DNA of 64,000 nt from Eriocheir sinensis (lineage: Eukaryota; Arthropoda; Malacostraca; Decapoda; Varunidae), in the NCBI RefSeq assembly GCF_024679095.1, contig NW_026111294.1, positions 186,001 to 250,000 of the forward strand. The letters run 5' to 3'. The notes under the pieces are model-generated. The model made no database searches. It saw only the letters and a program-made list of their open reading frames with translations, and was not told the DNA's origin. Every line of letters begins with the position of its first letter. Position 1 is the stretch's first letter. Of the stretch, positions 1-16,770 are shown in pieces. Both the position numbers and the translations under genes were made by a program.

Positions 1-3000
1 ACAACAACAGACACCACCGCCGGGCACACACACACAACAACACACACCCCCGCGGCACACTCACACACAACAACACACAACACCGCCTGTCACACACACA
101 CAACAACAGACACCACCGCCAAGCACACACACACAACAACAGACACCACCGCCGGGCACACACACTAAACAACAGACACCACCGCTGGCACACACACACA
201 ACAACAGACACCACCGCCGGGCACACACACAACAACAGACACCACCGCTGACACACACACACAGCAACAGACACCACCAAGCACACACACACAACAACAG
301 ACACCACCGCCGGGCACACACACACAACAACAGACACCACCGCCGGGCACACACACACAACAACAGACACCACCACCCAGCACACACACACAACAACAGA
401 CACCACCGCCATGCCCACACACACAACAACAGACACCACCGCTGGCACACACACAAAAACAAACACCATCGCCGCACACACCCACACAACAACAGACACC
501 ACCGCCAGGCACACACACCCAAAAACACACACCACTGCCGGGCACACACAACCACAGACACCACCGCCGGCCACACCCACACAACAACACACACCACCGC
601 CGGTCACAAAAACACAACAACAGACACCCCCGCACGTCACAAACACACAACACCAGACACCACCGCCGGTCACACACACACAACAACAGACACCACCGCC
701 AAGCACACACACACAACAACAGACACCACCGCCGGGCACACACACACAACAACAGACACCACCGCCGGGCACACACACACAACAACAGACACCACCGCCA
801 GGCACACACACAACAACAGACACCACCGCCTGGCACACACACACAACAACAGACACCACTGCACACACACACAACAACAGACACCACCGCCACACACACA
901 CAACAACAGACACCACCGCACACAAACACAACAACACACACCTCCGCCGTGCATACACAAACAACAGACACCACCGCCGGGCACACACACACAACAACAG
1001 ACACCACCGCACTCACACACAACAACATACACCACCGCCGACACACACACACAACAACAGACACCACCGCCGGGCACACACACACAACAACAGACACCAC
1101 CGCAGAGCACACACACACAACAACAGACACCACCGCTGGGCACACACACAACAACAGACACCCCCGCCGGTCACACACACACAACAACAGACACCACCAG
1201 GTGGCACACACACACAGCAACAGACACCACCGCCGGGCACACACACACAACAACAGACACCACCGCCGCGCACACAAACACAACAACAGAGCACACACAC
1301 ACAACAACAGACACCACCGCCGGGGCACACACACAACAACAGACACCACCGCCGGTCACACACACACAACAACAGACACCACCGCCGGGCACACACACAC
1401 AACAACAGACACCACCGCCGGGCACACACACAACAACAGACACCACCGCCGTGCACACACACACAACAACAGACACCACCGCCGGGCACACACACACAAC
1501 AACAGACACCACCGCTGGGCACACACAAACAGCAACAGACACCACCGCACACACACACACAACAACAGACACCACCGCCGGCACACACACAACAACAGAC
1601 ACCACTGCCAAACACACACACAACAACAGACACCACCGCCGGGCATTCACACACATCAACAGACACCACCGCCGGGCACACACACACAACAACAGACACC
1701 ACCGCCGGCCACACACACACACAAACAGACACCACCGCCGGCCACACACACACAACAACAGACACTACCGCCGGGCACACGCACACACAACAACAGACAC
1801 GACCGCCGGACACACACACACACAACAACAGACACCACCGCCGGGCACACACACACTACAACAAACACCACCGCCGGGCACACACACACAACAACAGACA
1901 CCACCGCCGGGTATACACACACAACAACAGACACCATCACCGGGCACACACACACAACAACAGACACCACCGCTTGGCACACACACAGAACAACAGACAC
2001 CACCGCCGGGCACACACACACAACAACAGACGCCACCCTCGACCACACACACACAGAACAACAGACACCACCGCCGGGCACACACACACAACAACCGACA
2101 CCACCACCGGGCACACACACACACAACAACAGACACCACCGCCGGGCACACACACACAACAACAGACACCACCGCCGGGCACACACACAACAACAGACAC
2201 CACCGCCGGGCACACACACACAACAACAGACACCACCGCCGGGCACACACACACACAACAACAGACACCACCGCCGGGCACACACACACAACAACAGACA
2301 CCACCGCTTGGCACACACACAACAACAGACACCACCGCCGGGCACACACACACAACAACAGACACCACCGCCGGGCACACACACACAACAACAGACACCA
2401 CCGCCGGGCACACACACACAACAACAGAGACAACAGCGGGGCACACACACACACAACAACAGACACCACCGCCGGGCACACACACACAACAACAGACACC
2501 ACCGCCGGGCACACACACACAACAACAGACACCACCGGGCAAACAAACACAACAACAGACACCACCACCGGGCACACACACACAACAACAGACACCACTG
2601 CCGAGCACACACACACACAACAACAGACACCACCGCCGGGCACACACACACAACAACAGACACCACCGCTGGGTACACACACACAACAACAGACACCACC
2701 GCCGGGCACACACACAACAACAGACACCACCGCCGGGCACACACTCACAACAACAGACACCACCGCCAGGTACACACACACAACAACAGACACCACCGCC
2801 GAGGACACACACACAACAACAGACACCACCGCCGAGCACACACACAGAACAACATACACCACCTGCACACACACACAATAGACACCACTGCCGGGCACAC
2901 ACACACAACAACAGACACAACCGCCGGGCACACACAGAACAACAGACACCACCGCCGGGGACACACACACAACAGACACCACCGCCGGGCACACACACAC

Positions 3001-6000
3001 AACAACAGACACCACCGCCGAGCACACACACACAACAACAGACACCACCGCCGGGCACACACACACAACAACAGACACCACCGCCGGGCACACACACACA
3101 ACAACAGACACCACCGCCGAGCACACACAACAACAGACACCACCGCCAAGCAGACACACACAACAACAGACACCACCGCCGAGCACACACAGAACAACAG
3201 ACACCACTGCCGGGCACACACACACAACAACAGACACCACCGCCGGGCACACACACACAACAACAGACACCACCGCCGGGCACACACACACAAACAGACA
3301 CCACCGCCGGGCACACACACACAACAACAGACACCACCGCCGGGCACACACACAACAACAGACACCACCGCCGGGCACACACACACAACAACATACACCA
3401 CCGCCAGGCACTCACACACAACAACAGACACCACCGCTGGGCACACACACACAACAACAGACACCACCGCCGGGCACACACACAACAACAGACACCATCA
3501 CCGGGCACACACACACAACAGACACCACCTCCGGGTACACACACACACAACAACAGACACCACCGCCGGGCCCACACACAACAACAGACACCACCGCCGG
3601 TCACACACACAACAACAGACACCACCGCCAGGCACACACACACAACAACAGACACCACCGCCGGGCACACACACACAACAACAGACACCACCGCCGGGCA
3701 CACACACACAACAACAGACACCACCGCCAAGCACACACACACACACAACAACAGACACCACCGCCGGGCACACACACACAACAACAGACACCACCGCCGG
3801 GCACACACACACACAACAACAGACACCACCGCCGGGCACACACACACACAACAACAGACACCACCGCAGGTCACACACACACAACAACAGACACCACCGC
3901 CAAGCACACACACACAACAACAGACACCACCGCCGGGCACACACACAACAACAGACACCACCGCCACTCACACACACACAACAACAGACACCACCGCCAA
4001 GCACACACACACACAACAACAGACACCACCGCCGGGCACACACACACAACAACACACACCAACCCCCCCCACAAAAACACAACAACAGACACCAACGCCA
4101 CACACACACACAACAACAGACACCACCGCCGGGCACACACACACAACAACAGACACCACCGCCGGGCACACACACACAACAACAGACACCACCGCTGAGC
4201 ACACACACACAACAACAGACACCACCGCCTGGCACACACACACAACAACAGACACCACCGCCGGCACACACACACAAGAGACACCACCGCCAAGCACACA
4301 CACAACAACAGACACCACCGCCGGCACACACACACAACAACACACACCACCCACTGCCACACACACACAACAAGAGACACCACCGCCGGGACACACACAA
4401 CAACAGACACCACCGCATGGCACACACAAACAATAACAAACACCACCGCCGGGCAAACACACAACGCAACAGACACCACCACCGGGTACACACACACACA
4501 ACAACAGACACAACCGTCAGGCACACACACAAAACAACATACACACAAAGCGACAGACACCACCGCCGGGCACACACACACAACTACAGACACCACCGCC
4601 TGGGCACACACACACAACAACAGACACCACCGCCGCACACACACACAACAACAGACACCACCGCCGAGCACACACACACAACAACAGACACCACCGCCGG
4701 GCACACACACACAACAACAGACACCACCGCCGAGCACACACACAACAACAGACACCACCGCCGAGCACACACACACAACAACAGACACCACCGCCGGGCA
4801 CACACACACAACAACAGACACCACCGCCAGGCACACACAACCAACAACACACACCACCGCCGGGGACTCACTAACCACAACAGCCACCACCTCCGGGCAC
4901 ACACAACAACAGACACCACCGCCGGGCACACACAACAACAGACACCACCGCCGAGCACACACACACACAACAACAGACACCACCGCCGTGCACACACACA
5001 CAACAGACACCACCGCCGGGGACTCACACACAACAACAGACACCACCGCCGGGCACACACACAACAAGAGACACCACCGCCGGGCACACACACACAACAA
5101 CAGACACCACCGCCGGGCACACACACACAACAACAGACACCACCGCCGGGTACACACACACAACAACAGACACCACCGCCGGGCACACACACACACAACA
5201 ACACACACCACCGCCGGGCACACACACACAACAACAGACACCACCGCCGGCCCCACACACACAACAACCGACACCACCGCCGGCACACACATAACAACAG
5301 ACACCACCGCCGGTCACACACAAACAACAACAGACACCACCGCCGGGCACTCACACAACAACAGACACCACCGCCGGGCACACGCACACAACAACAGACA
5401 CCACTGCCGGGCACACACACAACACCACACACCACCACTCGGCACACACACACAACAGACACCACCGCTGCACACACACAACAACAGACACCACCGCCAA
5501 GCACACACACACAACAACAGACACCACCGCCAAGCACACACACTCAACAACAGACACCACCGCCGGGCACACACACACAACAACAGACACCACCGCCAAG
5601 CACACACACACAACAACAGACACCACCGCCGGCACACACACACAACAACAAACACCACCGCCGGGCACACACACAACAACAGACACCACCGCTGCACACA
5701 CACACAACAGACACCACCGCACACACACAAAACATGAGACAACACCGGGTATCACACACACACAACAACAGACACCACCGCCGGTCACACACACACAACA
5801 ACAGACACCACCGCCGTGCACACACACACACACAACAACAGACACCACTGCCGGCACACACACACAACAACAGACACCACCGCCGGCACACACACAACAA
5901 CAGACACCACCGGGCACACACACAACAGACACCACCGCCGCACACACACACAACAACAGACACCACCGGGCACACACACAACAACAGACACCACCGCCGG

Positions 6001-9000
6001 GCACACACACAACAACAGACACCACCGCCGGGCACACACACAACAACAGACTCCACTGCCGAACACACACACAGAACAACAGACACCACCGCCGGGCACA
6101 CACACACAACAACAGACACCACCGCCTGGCACACACACACAACAACAGACACCACCGCCGGGCACACACACACAACAACAGACACCACCGCCGGGCACAC
6201 ACACACAACAACAGACACCACCGCTGGGCACACACACACAACAACAGACACCACCGCCGAGGACACACACACAACAACAGACACCACCGCCGGGCACACA
6301 CACACAACAACAGACACCACCGCTGCACACACACATGACAGACACCACTGCCGGGCACACACACACAACAACAGACACCACCGCCGGGCACACACAAAAA
6401 AACACACACCCCGGGCACACACACACAACAGACACCACCGCCGGGTACACACACACACAACAACAGACACCACCGCCGAGGACACACACAGAACAACAGA
6501 CACCACCGCCGGGCACACACACACAACAACAGACACCACCGCCGGGCACACACACACAACAACAGACACCACCGCCGAGCACACACACAGAACAACAGAC
6601 ACCACCGCCAAGCACACACACACAACAACAGACACCACCGCCGAGCACACACACACAACAACAGACACCACCGCCGGGCACACACACACAACAACAGACA
6701 CCACCGCCGGGCACACACACACAACAGACACCACCACACACACACACACAACAACAGACACCACCGCCAAGCACACACACACAACAACAGACACCACCGC
6801 CGGCCACACACACACAACAACAGACACCACCGCCGGGCACACACACACAACAACAGACACCACCGCCGGGCACACACACACAACAACAGACACCACCGCC
6901 AAGCACACACACACAACAACAGACACCACCGCCGGGCACACACACACAACAACAGACACCACCGCCGGGCACACACACACAACAACAGACACCACCGCTA
7001 GGCACACACACACACAACAACAGACACCACCGCCGGGCACACACACACAACAACAGACACCACCGCCAGGCACACACACACAACAACAGACACCACTGCC
7101 GGGCACACACACACAACAACAGACACCACCGTCAAGCAAACCCACACAACAACAGACACGACCGCCAAGCACACTCACACACAACAACAGACACCACCGC
7201 AAGGCACACACACACAACAACAGACACCACCGCCGGGCACACACACACAACAACAGACACCACCGCCGGGCACACACACACAACAACAGACACCACCGCC
7301 AAGCACACACACACAACAACAGACACCACCGCCAAGCACACACACACAACAACAGACACCACCGCCAGGCACACACACAACAACAGACACCACCGCCGGG
7401 CACACACACACAACAACAGACACCACCGCCAGGCACACACACACAACAACAGACACCACCGCCGGGCACACACACAACAACAAAAAACACCGCCAAACAC
7501 ACACACAACAACAAACACCACCGCCAAGCACACACACAACAACAGACACCACCGCCGGGCACACACACACAACAACAGACACCACCGCCAAGCACACACA
7601 CACAACAACAGACACCACCGCCTAGCACACACACACAACAACAGACACCACCGCCTTGCACACACACACAACAACAGACACCACCGCCGGGCACACACAC
7701 ACAACAACAGACACCACCGCCGGGCACACACACACAACAACAGACACCACCGCCGAGCACACACACACAACAACAGACACCACCGCCGGGCACACACACA
7801 CAACAACAGACACCACCGCATAGCACACACACACAACAACAGACACCACTGCCAAGCACACACTCACACAACAACAGACACCACCGCCGGGTACACACAC
7901 ACAACAACAGACACCACCGCCGGGCACACACACACAACAACAGACACCACCGCCGGGCACACACACACAACAACAGACACCACCGCCGGGCACACACACA
8001 CAACAACAGACACCACCGCCGGGCACACACACACAACAAACACCACCGCCGGGCACACCCACAACAACAGACACCACTGCCGAGCACACAGACACAACAA
8101 CAGACACCACCGCCGGAACACACACAGAACAACAGACACCACCGCGTGGCACACACACAGAACAACAGACACCACCGCCGGGCACACACACACAACAACA
8201 GACACCACCGCCGGGTACACACACACAACAACAGACACCACCGCCGGGCACACACACAACAACAGACACCACCGCCGAGCACACACACACAACAACAGAC
8301 ACCACCGCCGAGCACACACACACAACAACAGACACCACCGCCGGGCACACACACACAACAGACACCACTGCCGGGTACACACACAGAACAACAGACACCA
8401 CCGCCGGGACACACGCACACAACAACAAACACCACCGCCGGCACACACACAACAACAGACACCACCGCCGGCACACACACAACAACAGACACCACCGCCG
8501 GGCACACACACACAACAACAGACACCACCGCCGGGCACACACACACAACAACAGACACCACCGCCGAGGACACACACACAACAGACACCACCGCCGGGCA
8601 CACACACACAACAACAGACACCACCGCCAAGCACACACACAACAACAGACACCACCGCCGGGCACACACACACAACAACAGACACAACCCCCCGCCCAAC
8701 ACACACAACAACAGACACCACCGCCGGGAACACACACACAACAACAGACACCACCACCAAGCACACACACACACAACAACAGACACCACCGCCAGGCACA
8801 CACACACAACAACAGACACCACCGCCGGGCACACACACAACAACAGACACCACCGGGCTGCACACACACACAACAACAGACACCACCGCCGGGCACACAC
8901 ACACAACAACAGACACCACCGCCAACAAAACACACACAAAAACACACACCACGGGCACACACACACAACAACAGACACCACCGCCGGGCACACACACCCA

Positions 9001-9652
9001 ACAACAGACACCACCGCCAAGCACACACATACACAACAACAGACACCACCGCCAGGCACACACACACAACAACAGACACCACCGCCAAGCACACACACAC
9101 AACAACAGACACCACCGCCAAGCACACACACACAACAACAGACACCACCGCCAGGCACACACACACAACAACAGACACCACCGCCGGGCACACACACAAC
9201 AACAGACACCACCGCCAAGCACACACACACACAACAACAGACACCACCGCCAGGCACACACACACAACAACAGACACCACCGCCGGGCACACACACACAA
9301 CAACAGACACCACCGCCAAGCACACACACACAACAACAGACACCACCGCCACACACACACACACAACAACAGACACCACCGCCAGGCACACACACACAAC
9401 AACAGACACCACCGCCGGGCACACACACACACAAGAGACACCACCGCCAGGCACACACACACAACAACAGACACCACCGCCAAGCACACACACACACAAC
9501 AACAGACACCACCGCCAAGCACACACACACACACAAGAGACACCACCGCCAGGCACACACACACAACAACTGACACCACCGCCGGGCACACACATACAAC
9601 AACAGACACCACCGCCGGGCACACACACACAACAACAGACACCACCGCCAAG

Positions 9653-9772
9653 CACTCTCACGCTGCTGGTGCTTTTTCTCTTTCTTCCGCCAAATCTGAT
9701 TCGTCGTCATTCACTGCTTTTGCTTATTCTGCCGTCGCTTCCTCTTCCGTTTTCATCATTTCTTAATTCCCG
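9653..9772. other. Unique spacer inside the minisatellite, copy 1
   Basis: About 120 bp of non-repetitive, T-rich sequence interrupts the array, from AAGCACTCTCACGCTGCTGG to TTCATCATTTCTTAATTCCC. It recurs almost unchanged 3,532 bp downstream and marks a higher-order duplication. No coding potential is recognised. Confidence 0.9.
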
Positions 9773-12700
9773 CCGTGCACTCACACACAACAACAGACAC
9801 CACCGCCGAGCACACACACACAACAACAGACACCACCGCCGAGCACACACACACAACAACAGACACCACCGCCGAGCACACACACAACAACAGACACCAC
9901 CGCCGAGCACACACACACAACAACAGACACCACCGCCGGGGACTCACACACAACAGCAGACACCACCGCCAGGCACACACAACAACAGACACCACCACCG
10001 AGCACACACAACAACAGACACCACCGCCGGGCACACACAACAACAGACACCACCGCCGAGCACACACACACACAACAACAGACACCACCGCCGAGCACAC
10101 ACAACCAACAACAGACACCACCGCCGAGCACACACACACAACAACAGACACCACCGCCGAGCACCCACACACAACAACAGACACCACCGCCGGGCACACA
10201 CACAACAACAGACACCACCGCCGGGCACACACACACAACAACAGACACCACCGCCGGGCACACACACACAACAACAGACACCACCGCCAAGCACACACAC
10301 ACAAAAACAGAGACCACCGCGACTCACACACACAACAACAGACACCACCGCCGGGCACACACACACAACAACAGACACCACCGCCGGGCACACACACACA
10401 ACAACAGACACCACCGCCGGGCACACACACAACAACAGACACCACCGCCGGGCACACACACACAACAACAGACACCACCGCCGGACACACACACTCAACA
10501 ACAGACACCACCGCCAAGCACTCACACACAACAACAGACACCAACGAAGGGCACACACACACAACAACAGACACCACCGCCAGACACACACACACAACAA
10601 CAGACACCACCGCCGGGCACACACACACAACAGAACAACAGACACCACCGCCGGGAACACACACACAACAACAGACACCACCGCATGTCACACACACACA
10701 ACAACAGACACCACCGCCGGGCACACACACACAACAACAGACACTACAGTCAGGCACACACACACAACAACAGACACCACCGCCAAGCACACACACACAA
10801 CAACAGACACCACCGCCGTGCACACACACACAACAACAAACACCACCGCCAAGCACACACACACAACAACAAACACCACCGACGGGCACACACACACACA
10901 CAACAACAAACACCACAGCCGGGCACACACACACAACAACAAACACCACCGCCGGGCACACACACACAACAACAGACACCACCACCGGGCACACACACAC
11001 AACAACAGACACCACCGCCGGGCACACACACAACAACAGACACCACCGCCGGGCACACACACACAACAACAGACACCACCGCCGTGCACACACACAACAA
11101 CAAACACCACCGCCGGGCACACACACAACAACAGACACCACTGCCGAACACACACACAGAACAACAGACACCACCGCCGGGAACACACACAGAATAACAG
11201 ACACCACCGCTGGGTACACACACAGAACAACAGACACCACCGCCGGGAACACACACAGAACAACAGACACCACCGCCGGGTACACACAGAACAACAGACA
11301 CCACCGCCGAGCACACACACAGAACAACAGACACCACCGCCGAGGACACACACAGAACAACAGACACCACCGCCGAGCACACACACAGAACAACAGACAC
11401 CACCGCCGGGTACACACACACAACAGACACCACTGCCGGGTACATACACAGAACAACAGACACCACCGCCGGGTACACACACAGAACAACAGACACCACC
11501 GCCGGGTACACACACACAAGAGACACCACCGCCGGGTACACACACACAACAACAGACACCACCGCCGAGGACACACACAGAACAACAGACACAAACGCCG
11601 GGTACACACACACAACAACAGACACCACCGCCGAGGACACACACAGAACAATAGACACCACCGCCGAGCACACACACAGAACAACAGACACCACCGCCAA
11701 GCACACACACAGAACAACATACACCACCGCCGAGCACACACACAGAACAACAGACACCACTGCCGGGTACACACACAGAACAACAGACACCACCGCCGGG
11801 TACACACACACAACAACAGACACCACCGCCGTGCACTCACACACAACAACAGACACCACCGCCGAGCACACACACACAACAACAGACACCACCGCCGGGC
11901 ACACACACACAACAGACACCACCGCCGGGCACACACACACAACAACATACACCACCGCCAGGCACTCACACACAACAACAGACACCATCGCTGGGCACAC
12001 ACACACAACAACAGACACCACCGCCGGGCACTCACACACAACAACAGACACCACCGCCGTGCACACACACACAACAGACACCACCGCCTGGCACACACAC
12101 ACAACCACAAACACCACCGCCGGGCACACACACACAACAACAAACACCACAGCCGGGCACACACTCACAACAACAAACACCACCGCCGGGCACACACACA
12201 CAACAACAGACACCACCGCCGGGCACACACACACAACAACAGACACCACCGCCGGGCACACACACACAACAACAGACACCACAGCCAAGCACACACACAC
12301 AACAACAGACACCACCGCCAGACACACACACACAACAACAGACACCACCGCCGGGCACACACACACAACAACAAACACCACCGCCGGGCACACGCACACA
12401 ACAACAGACACCACAGTCAGGCACACACACACAACAACAGACACCACCGCCAAGCACACACACAACAACAGACACCACCGCCGCGCACACACACACAACA
12501 ACAGACACCACCGCCGGGCACACACACACAACAACAGACACCACCGCCAAGCACACACACACAACAACAGACACCACCGCCAGGCACACTCACACAACAA
12601 CAGACACCACCGCCAAGCACTCACACACACAACTACAGACACCACCGCCAAGCACACACACACAACAACAGACACCACCGCCAGGCACACACACACAACA

Positions 12701-13184
12701 ACAGACACCACCGCCGGGCACACACACACAACAACAGACACCACCGCCAAGCACACACACACACAACAACAGACACCACCGCCACACACACACACACAAC
12801 AACAGACACCACCGTCGGGCACACACACACAACAACAGACAGTACCGCCAAGCACACACACACAACAACAGACACCACCGCCAAGCACACACACACAACA
12901 ACAGATACCACCGCCAGGCACACACACACAACAACATACACCACCGCCGGGCACACACACACACACAAGAGACACCACCGCCAGGCACACACACACAACA
13001 ACAGACACCACCGCCGGGCACACACATACAACAACAGACACCAACGCCGGGCACACACACACACACAAGAGACACCACCGCCAGGCACACACACACAACA
13101 ACTGACACCACCGCCGGGCACACACATACAACAATAGACACCACCGCCGGGCACACACACACAACAACAGACACCACCGCCAAG

Positions 13185-13304
13185 CACTCTCACGCTGCTG
13201 GTGCTTTTTCTCTTTCTTCCGCCAAATCTGATTCGTCGTCATTCACTGCTTTTGCTCATTCTGCCGTCGCTTCCTCTTCCGTTTTCATCATTTCTTAATT
13301 ACCG
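13185..13304. other. Unique spacer inside the minisatellite, copy 2
   Basis: Near-identical to the spacer 3,532 bp upstream, with a few substitutions (for example TTGCTTATT versus TTGCTCATT). Flanking variants match on both sides: CACACAAGAGACACC and ACAACTGACACC units before it, GGGGACTCACACAC units after it. A block larger than the spacer was therefore duplicated. Confidence 0.9.
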
Positions 13305-16300
13305 CCGTGCACTCACACACAACAACAGACACCACCGCCGAGCACACACACACAACAACAGACACCACCGCCGAGCACACACACACAACAACAGACACCA
13401 CCGCCGAGCACACACACACAACAACAGACACCACCGCCGAGCACACACACACAACAACAGATACCACCGCCGGGGACTCACACACAACAACAGACACCAC
13501 CGCCGCGCACACACAACAACAGACACCATCGCCGAGCACACACTACAACAGACACCACCGCCGGGCACACACAACAACAGACACCACCGCCGAGCACACA
13601 CACACACAACAACAGACACCACCGCCGAGCACACACACACAACAACAGACACCACCGCCGGGGACTCACACACAACAACAGACACCACCGCCGAGCACAC
13701 ACACACACACAACAACAGACACCACCGCCCGGCACACACACACAACAGACACCACCGCCGGGCACACACACAACAACAGACACCACCGCCGGGCACACAC
13801 ACACAACAACAGACACCACCGCCGAGCACACACACAACAACAGACACCACCGCCGGGGTCTCACACACAACAACAGACACCACCGCCGGGCACACACACA
13901 CACAACAACAGACACCACCGCCGGGCACACACACACAACAACAGACACCACCGCCAAGCACACACACACACAACAACAGACACCACCGCCCGGCACACAC
14001 ACACAACAACAGACACCACCGCCGGGCACACACACACAACAACAGACACCACCGCCAAGCACACACACAACAACAGACACCACCGCCGGGCACACACACA
14101 CACACAACAACAAACACCACCGCCGGGCACACACACACAACAACAAACACCACCGCCGGGCACACACACACAACAACAGACACCACCGCCGGGCACACAC
14201 ACAACAACAGACACCACCGCCGGGCACACACACACACAACAACAGACACCACCGCCGGGCACACACACACAACAACAGAAACCACCGCCGGGCACACACA
14301 CACACAACAACAGACACCACCGCCGGTCACACACACAACAACAGACACCACCGCCGGGCACACACACACAACAACAGACACCACCGCCGGGCACACACAC
14401 ACAACAACAGACACCACCGCCGGGACACACACACAACAACAAACACCTACGCCGGGCATACACACAACAACAGACACCACCGCCATGCACACACACACAA
14501 CAACAGACACCACCGCCAGGTACACACACACAACAACAGACACCACCGCCGGGAAAACACACACAACAACAGACACCACCGCCGAGGACACACACAGAAC
14601 AACAGACACCACCGCCGGGCACACACACACAACAACAGACGCCACCGCCAGGCACTCACACACAACAACAGACACCACCGCCGCGGACACACACACAACA
14701 ACAGACACCACCGCCGGGCACACACACACAACAACAGACACCACCGCCGGCAGCACAGAGACCAACAGACACCAACGCCCGGGACACACACAACAACAGA
14801 CACCACCGCCAAGCACACACACACAACAACAGACACCACCGCCAGGCACACACACATAACAACAGACACCACCGCCGGGCACACACACACAACAACAGAC
14901 ACCACCGCCACGCACACACACACAACAACAGACACCACCGCCAGGCACACACACACAACAACAGACACCACCGCCGGGCACACACACACAACAACAGACA
15001 CCACCGCCAAGCACACACACAAAAACAGACATCACCGCCAGGCACACACACAACAACAGACACCACCGCCGGGCACACACACAACATTAGGCACCACCGC
15101 CGGGTACACACACACAACAACAGACACCACCGCCAAGCACACACACACAACAACAGACCCCACCGCACACACACACAACAACAGACACCACCGCCAGGCA
15201 CACACACACACAACAGACACCACCGCCAGGCACACACACAACAACAGACACCACCGCCAGGCACACACACAACAACAGACACCACCACACACACACACAC
15301 AACAACAGACACCACCGCCGGGCACACACACACAACAACAGACACCACCGCCGGGCACACACACACAACAACAGACACCACCGCCAGGCACACACACACA
15401 CAACAACAGACACCACCGCCAAGCACACACACACACAAGAGACACCACCGCCGGGCACACACACACAACAACAGACACCACCGCCAGGCACACACACACA
15501 ACAACAGACACCACCGCCAAGCACACACACACAACAACAGACACCACCGCCGGGTACACACACACAACAACAGACACCACCGCCGGGCACACACACACAA
15601 CAACAAACACCACCGCCAAGCACACACACACAAAAACAAACACCACCGCCGAGCACACACACACACAACAACAGACACCACCGCCGAGCACACACACACA
15701 ACAACAGACACCACCGCCAAGCACACACACACAACAACAGACACCACCGCCGGGCACACACACAACAACAGACACCACCGCCAAGCACACACACACACAA
15801 CAACAGACACCACCGCCGGGTACACACACAACAACAGACACCACCGCCAAGCACACACACACAACAACAGACACCACCGCCGGGCACACACACACAACAA
15901 CAAACACCACCGCCGGGCACACACACAACAACAAACAAAACCGCCAAGCACACACACAACAACAAACACCACCGCCGAGCACACACACACACAACAACAG
16001 ACACCACCGCCAAGCACTCACACACACAACAACAGACACCACCGCCAGTCACACCCACAAAACAACATACACCACCGCCGGGAACACACACACAACAACA
16101 AACACCACCGCCAAGCACACACACACAACAACAGACACCACCGCCGGGCACACACACAACAACAGACACCACCGCCGGGCACACACACACAACAACAGAC
16201 ACCACCGCCGGGCACACACACACAACAACAAACACCACCGCCACGCACACACACACAACAACACACACCACCGCCGGGCACACACACAACAACAGACACC

Positions 16301-16770
16301 ACCGCCGGGCACACACACACAACAACAAACACCACCGCCGGGCACACACACACAGAACAACAAACACCACCGCCTGGCACACACACACAACAACAGACAC
16401 CACCGCCGGGCACACACACAACAACAGACACCACCGCCGGGCACACACACACAACAACAGACACCACCGCCGGGCACACGCACACAACAACAGACACCAC
16501 CGCCGGGCACACGCACACAACAACAGACACCACCGCCGGGCACACACACAACACCAAACACCACCGCCGCCTCCACACACACAAAAACAAACACCACCGC
16601 CGGTCACACACACACAACAACAAACACCACCGCCGGGCACACACACACAACAACAAACACCACCGCCGGGCACACACACACAACAACAAACACCACCGCC
16701 GGGCACACACACACAACAACAAACACCACCGCCGGGCACACACACACAACAACAGACACCACCGCCTCCT

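Larger units (their letters stand above)
1..16770. repeat. Giant AC-rich minisatellite array (about 33-bp unit)
   Basis: Tandem array of a unit with the constant core ACAACAACAGACACCACCGC, followed by a short variable linker (CGGG, CAAG, CAGG, CGAG) and a CA run of variable length. Most units are 31-35 bp, giving roughly 500 copies; the array continues off the left edge. The + strand has almost no T, so stop codons are rare on both strands and very long ORFs appear in all six frames. Translations (QQQTPPPGTHT, HHRRAHTHNNR, or the reverse CVCVPGGGVCCC) are periodic artefacts. Many variants look like CpG decay (CCGCC to CCACC or CTGCC). I read it as non-coding satellite DNA. Confidence 0.97.

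Noticed and set aside
411..9573. Very long ORFs (1,341 and 2,874 codons) with THTQQQTPPPG, HHRRAHTHNNR or TTAGHTHTTTD repeats, and antisense CVCVPGGGVCCC ORFs
   Set aside because: All six frames are open because the satellite lacks T; unit length is not constant modulo three, so frames drift between the same three peptides. No start, splice or domain evidence.
1..16770. CRISPR-like array of regular repeats
   Set aside because: Units are contiguous with no unique spacers, and the DNA is eukaryotic satellite.
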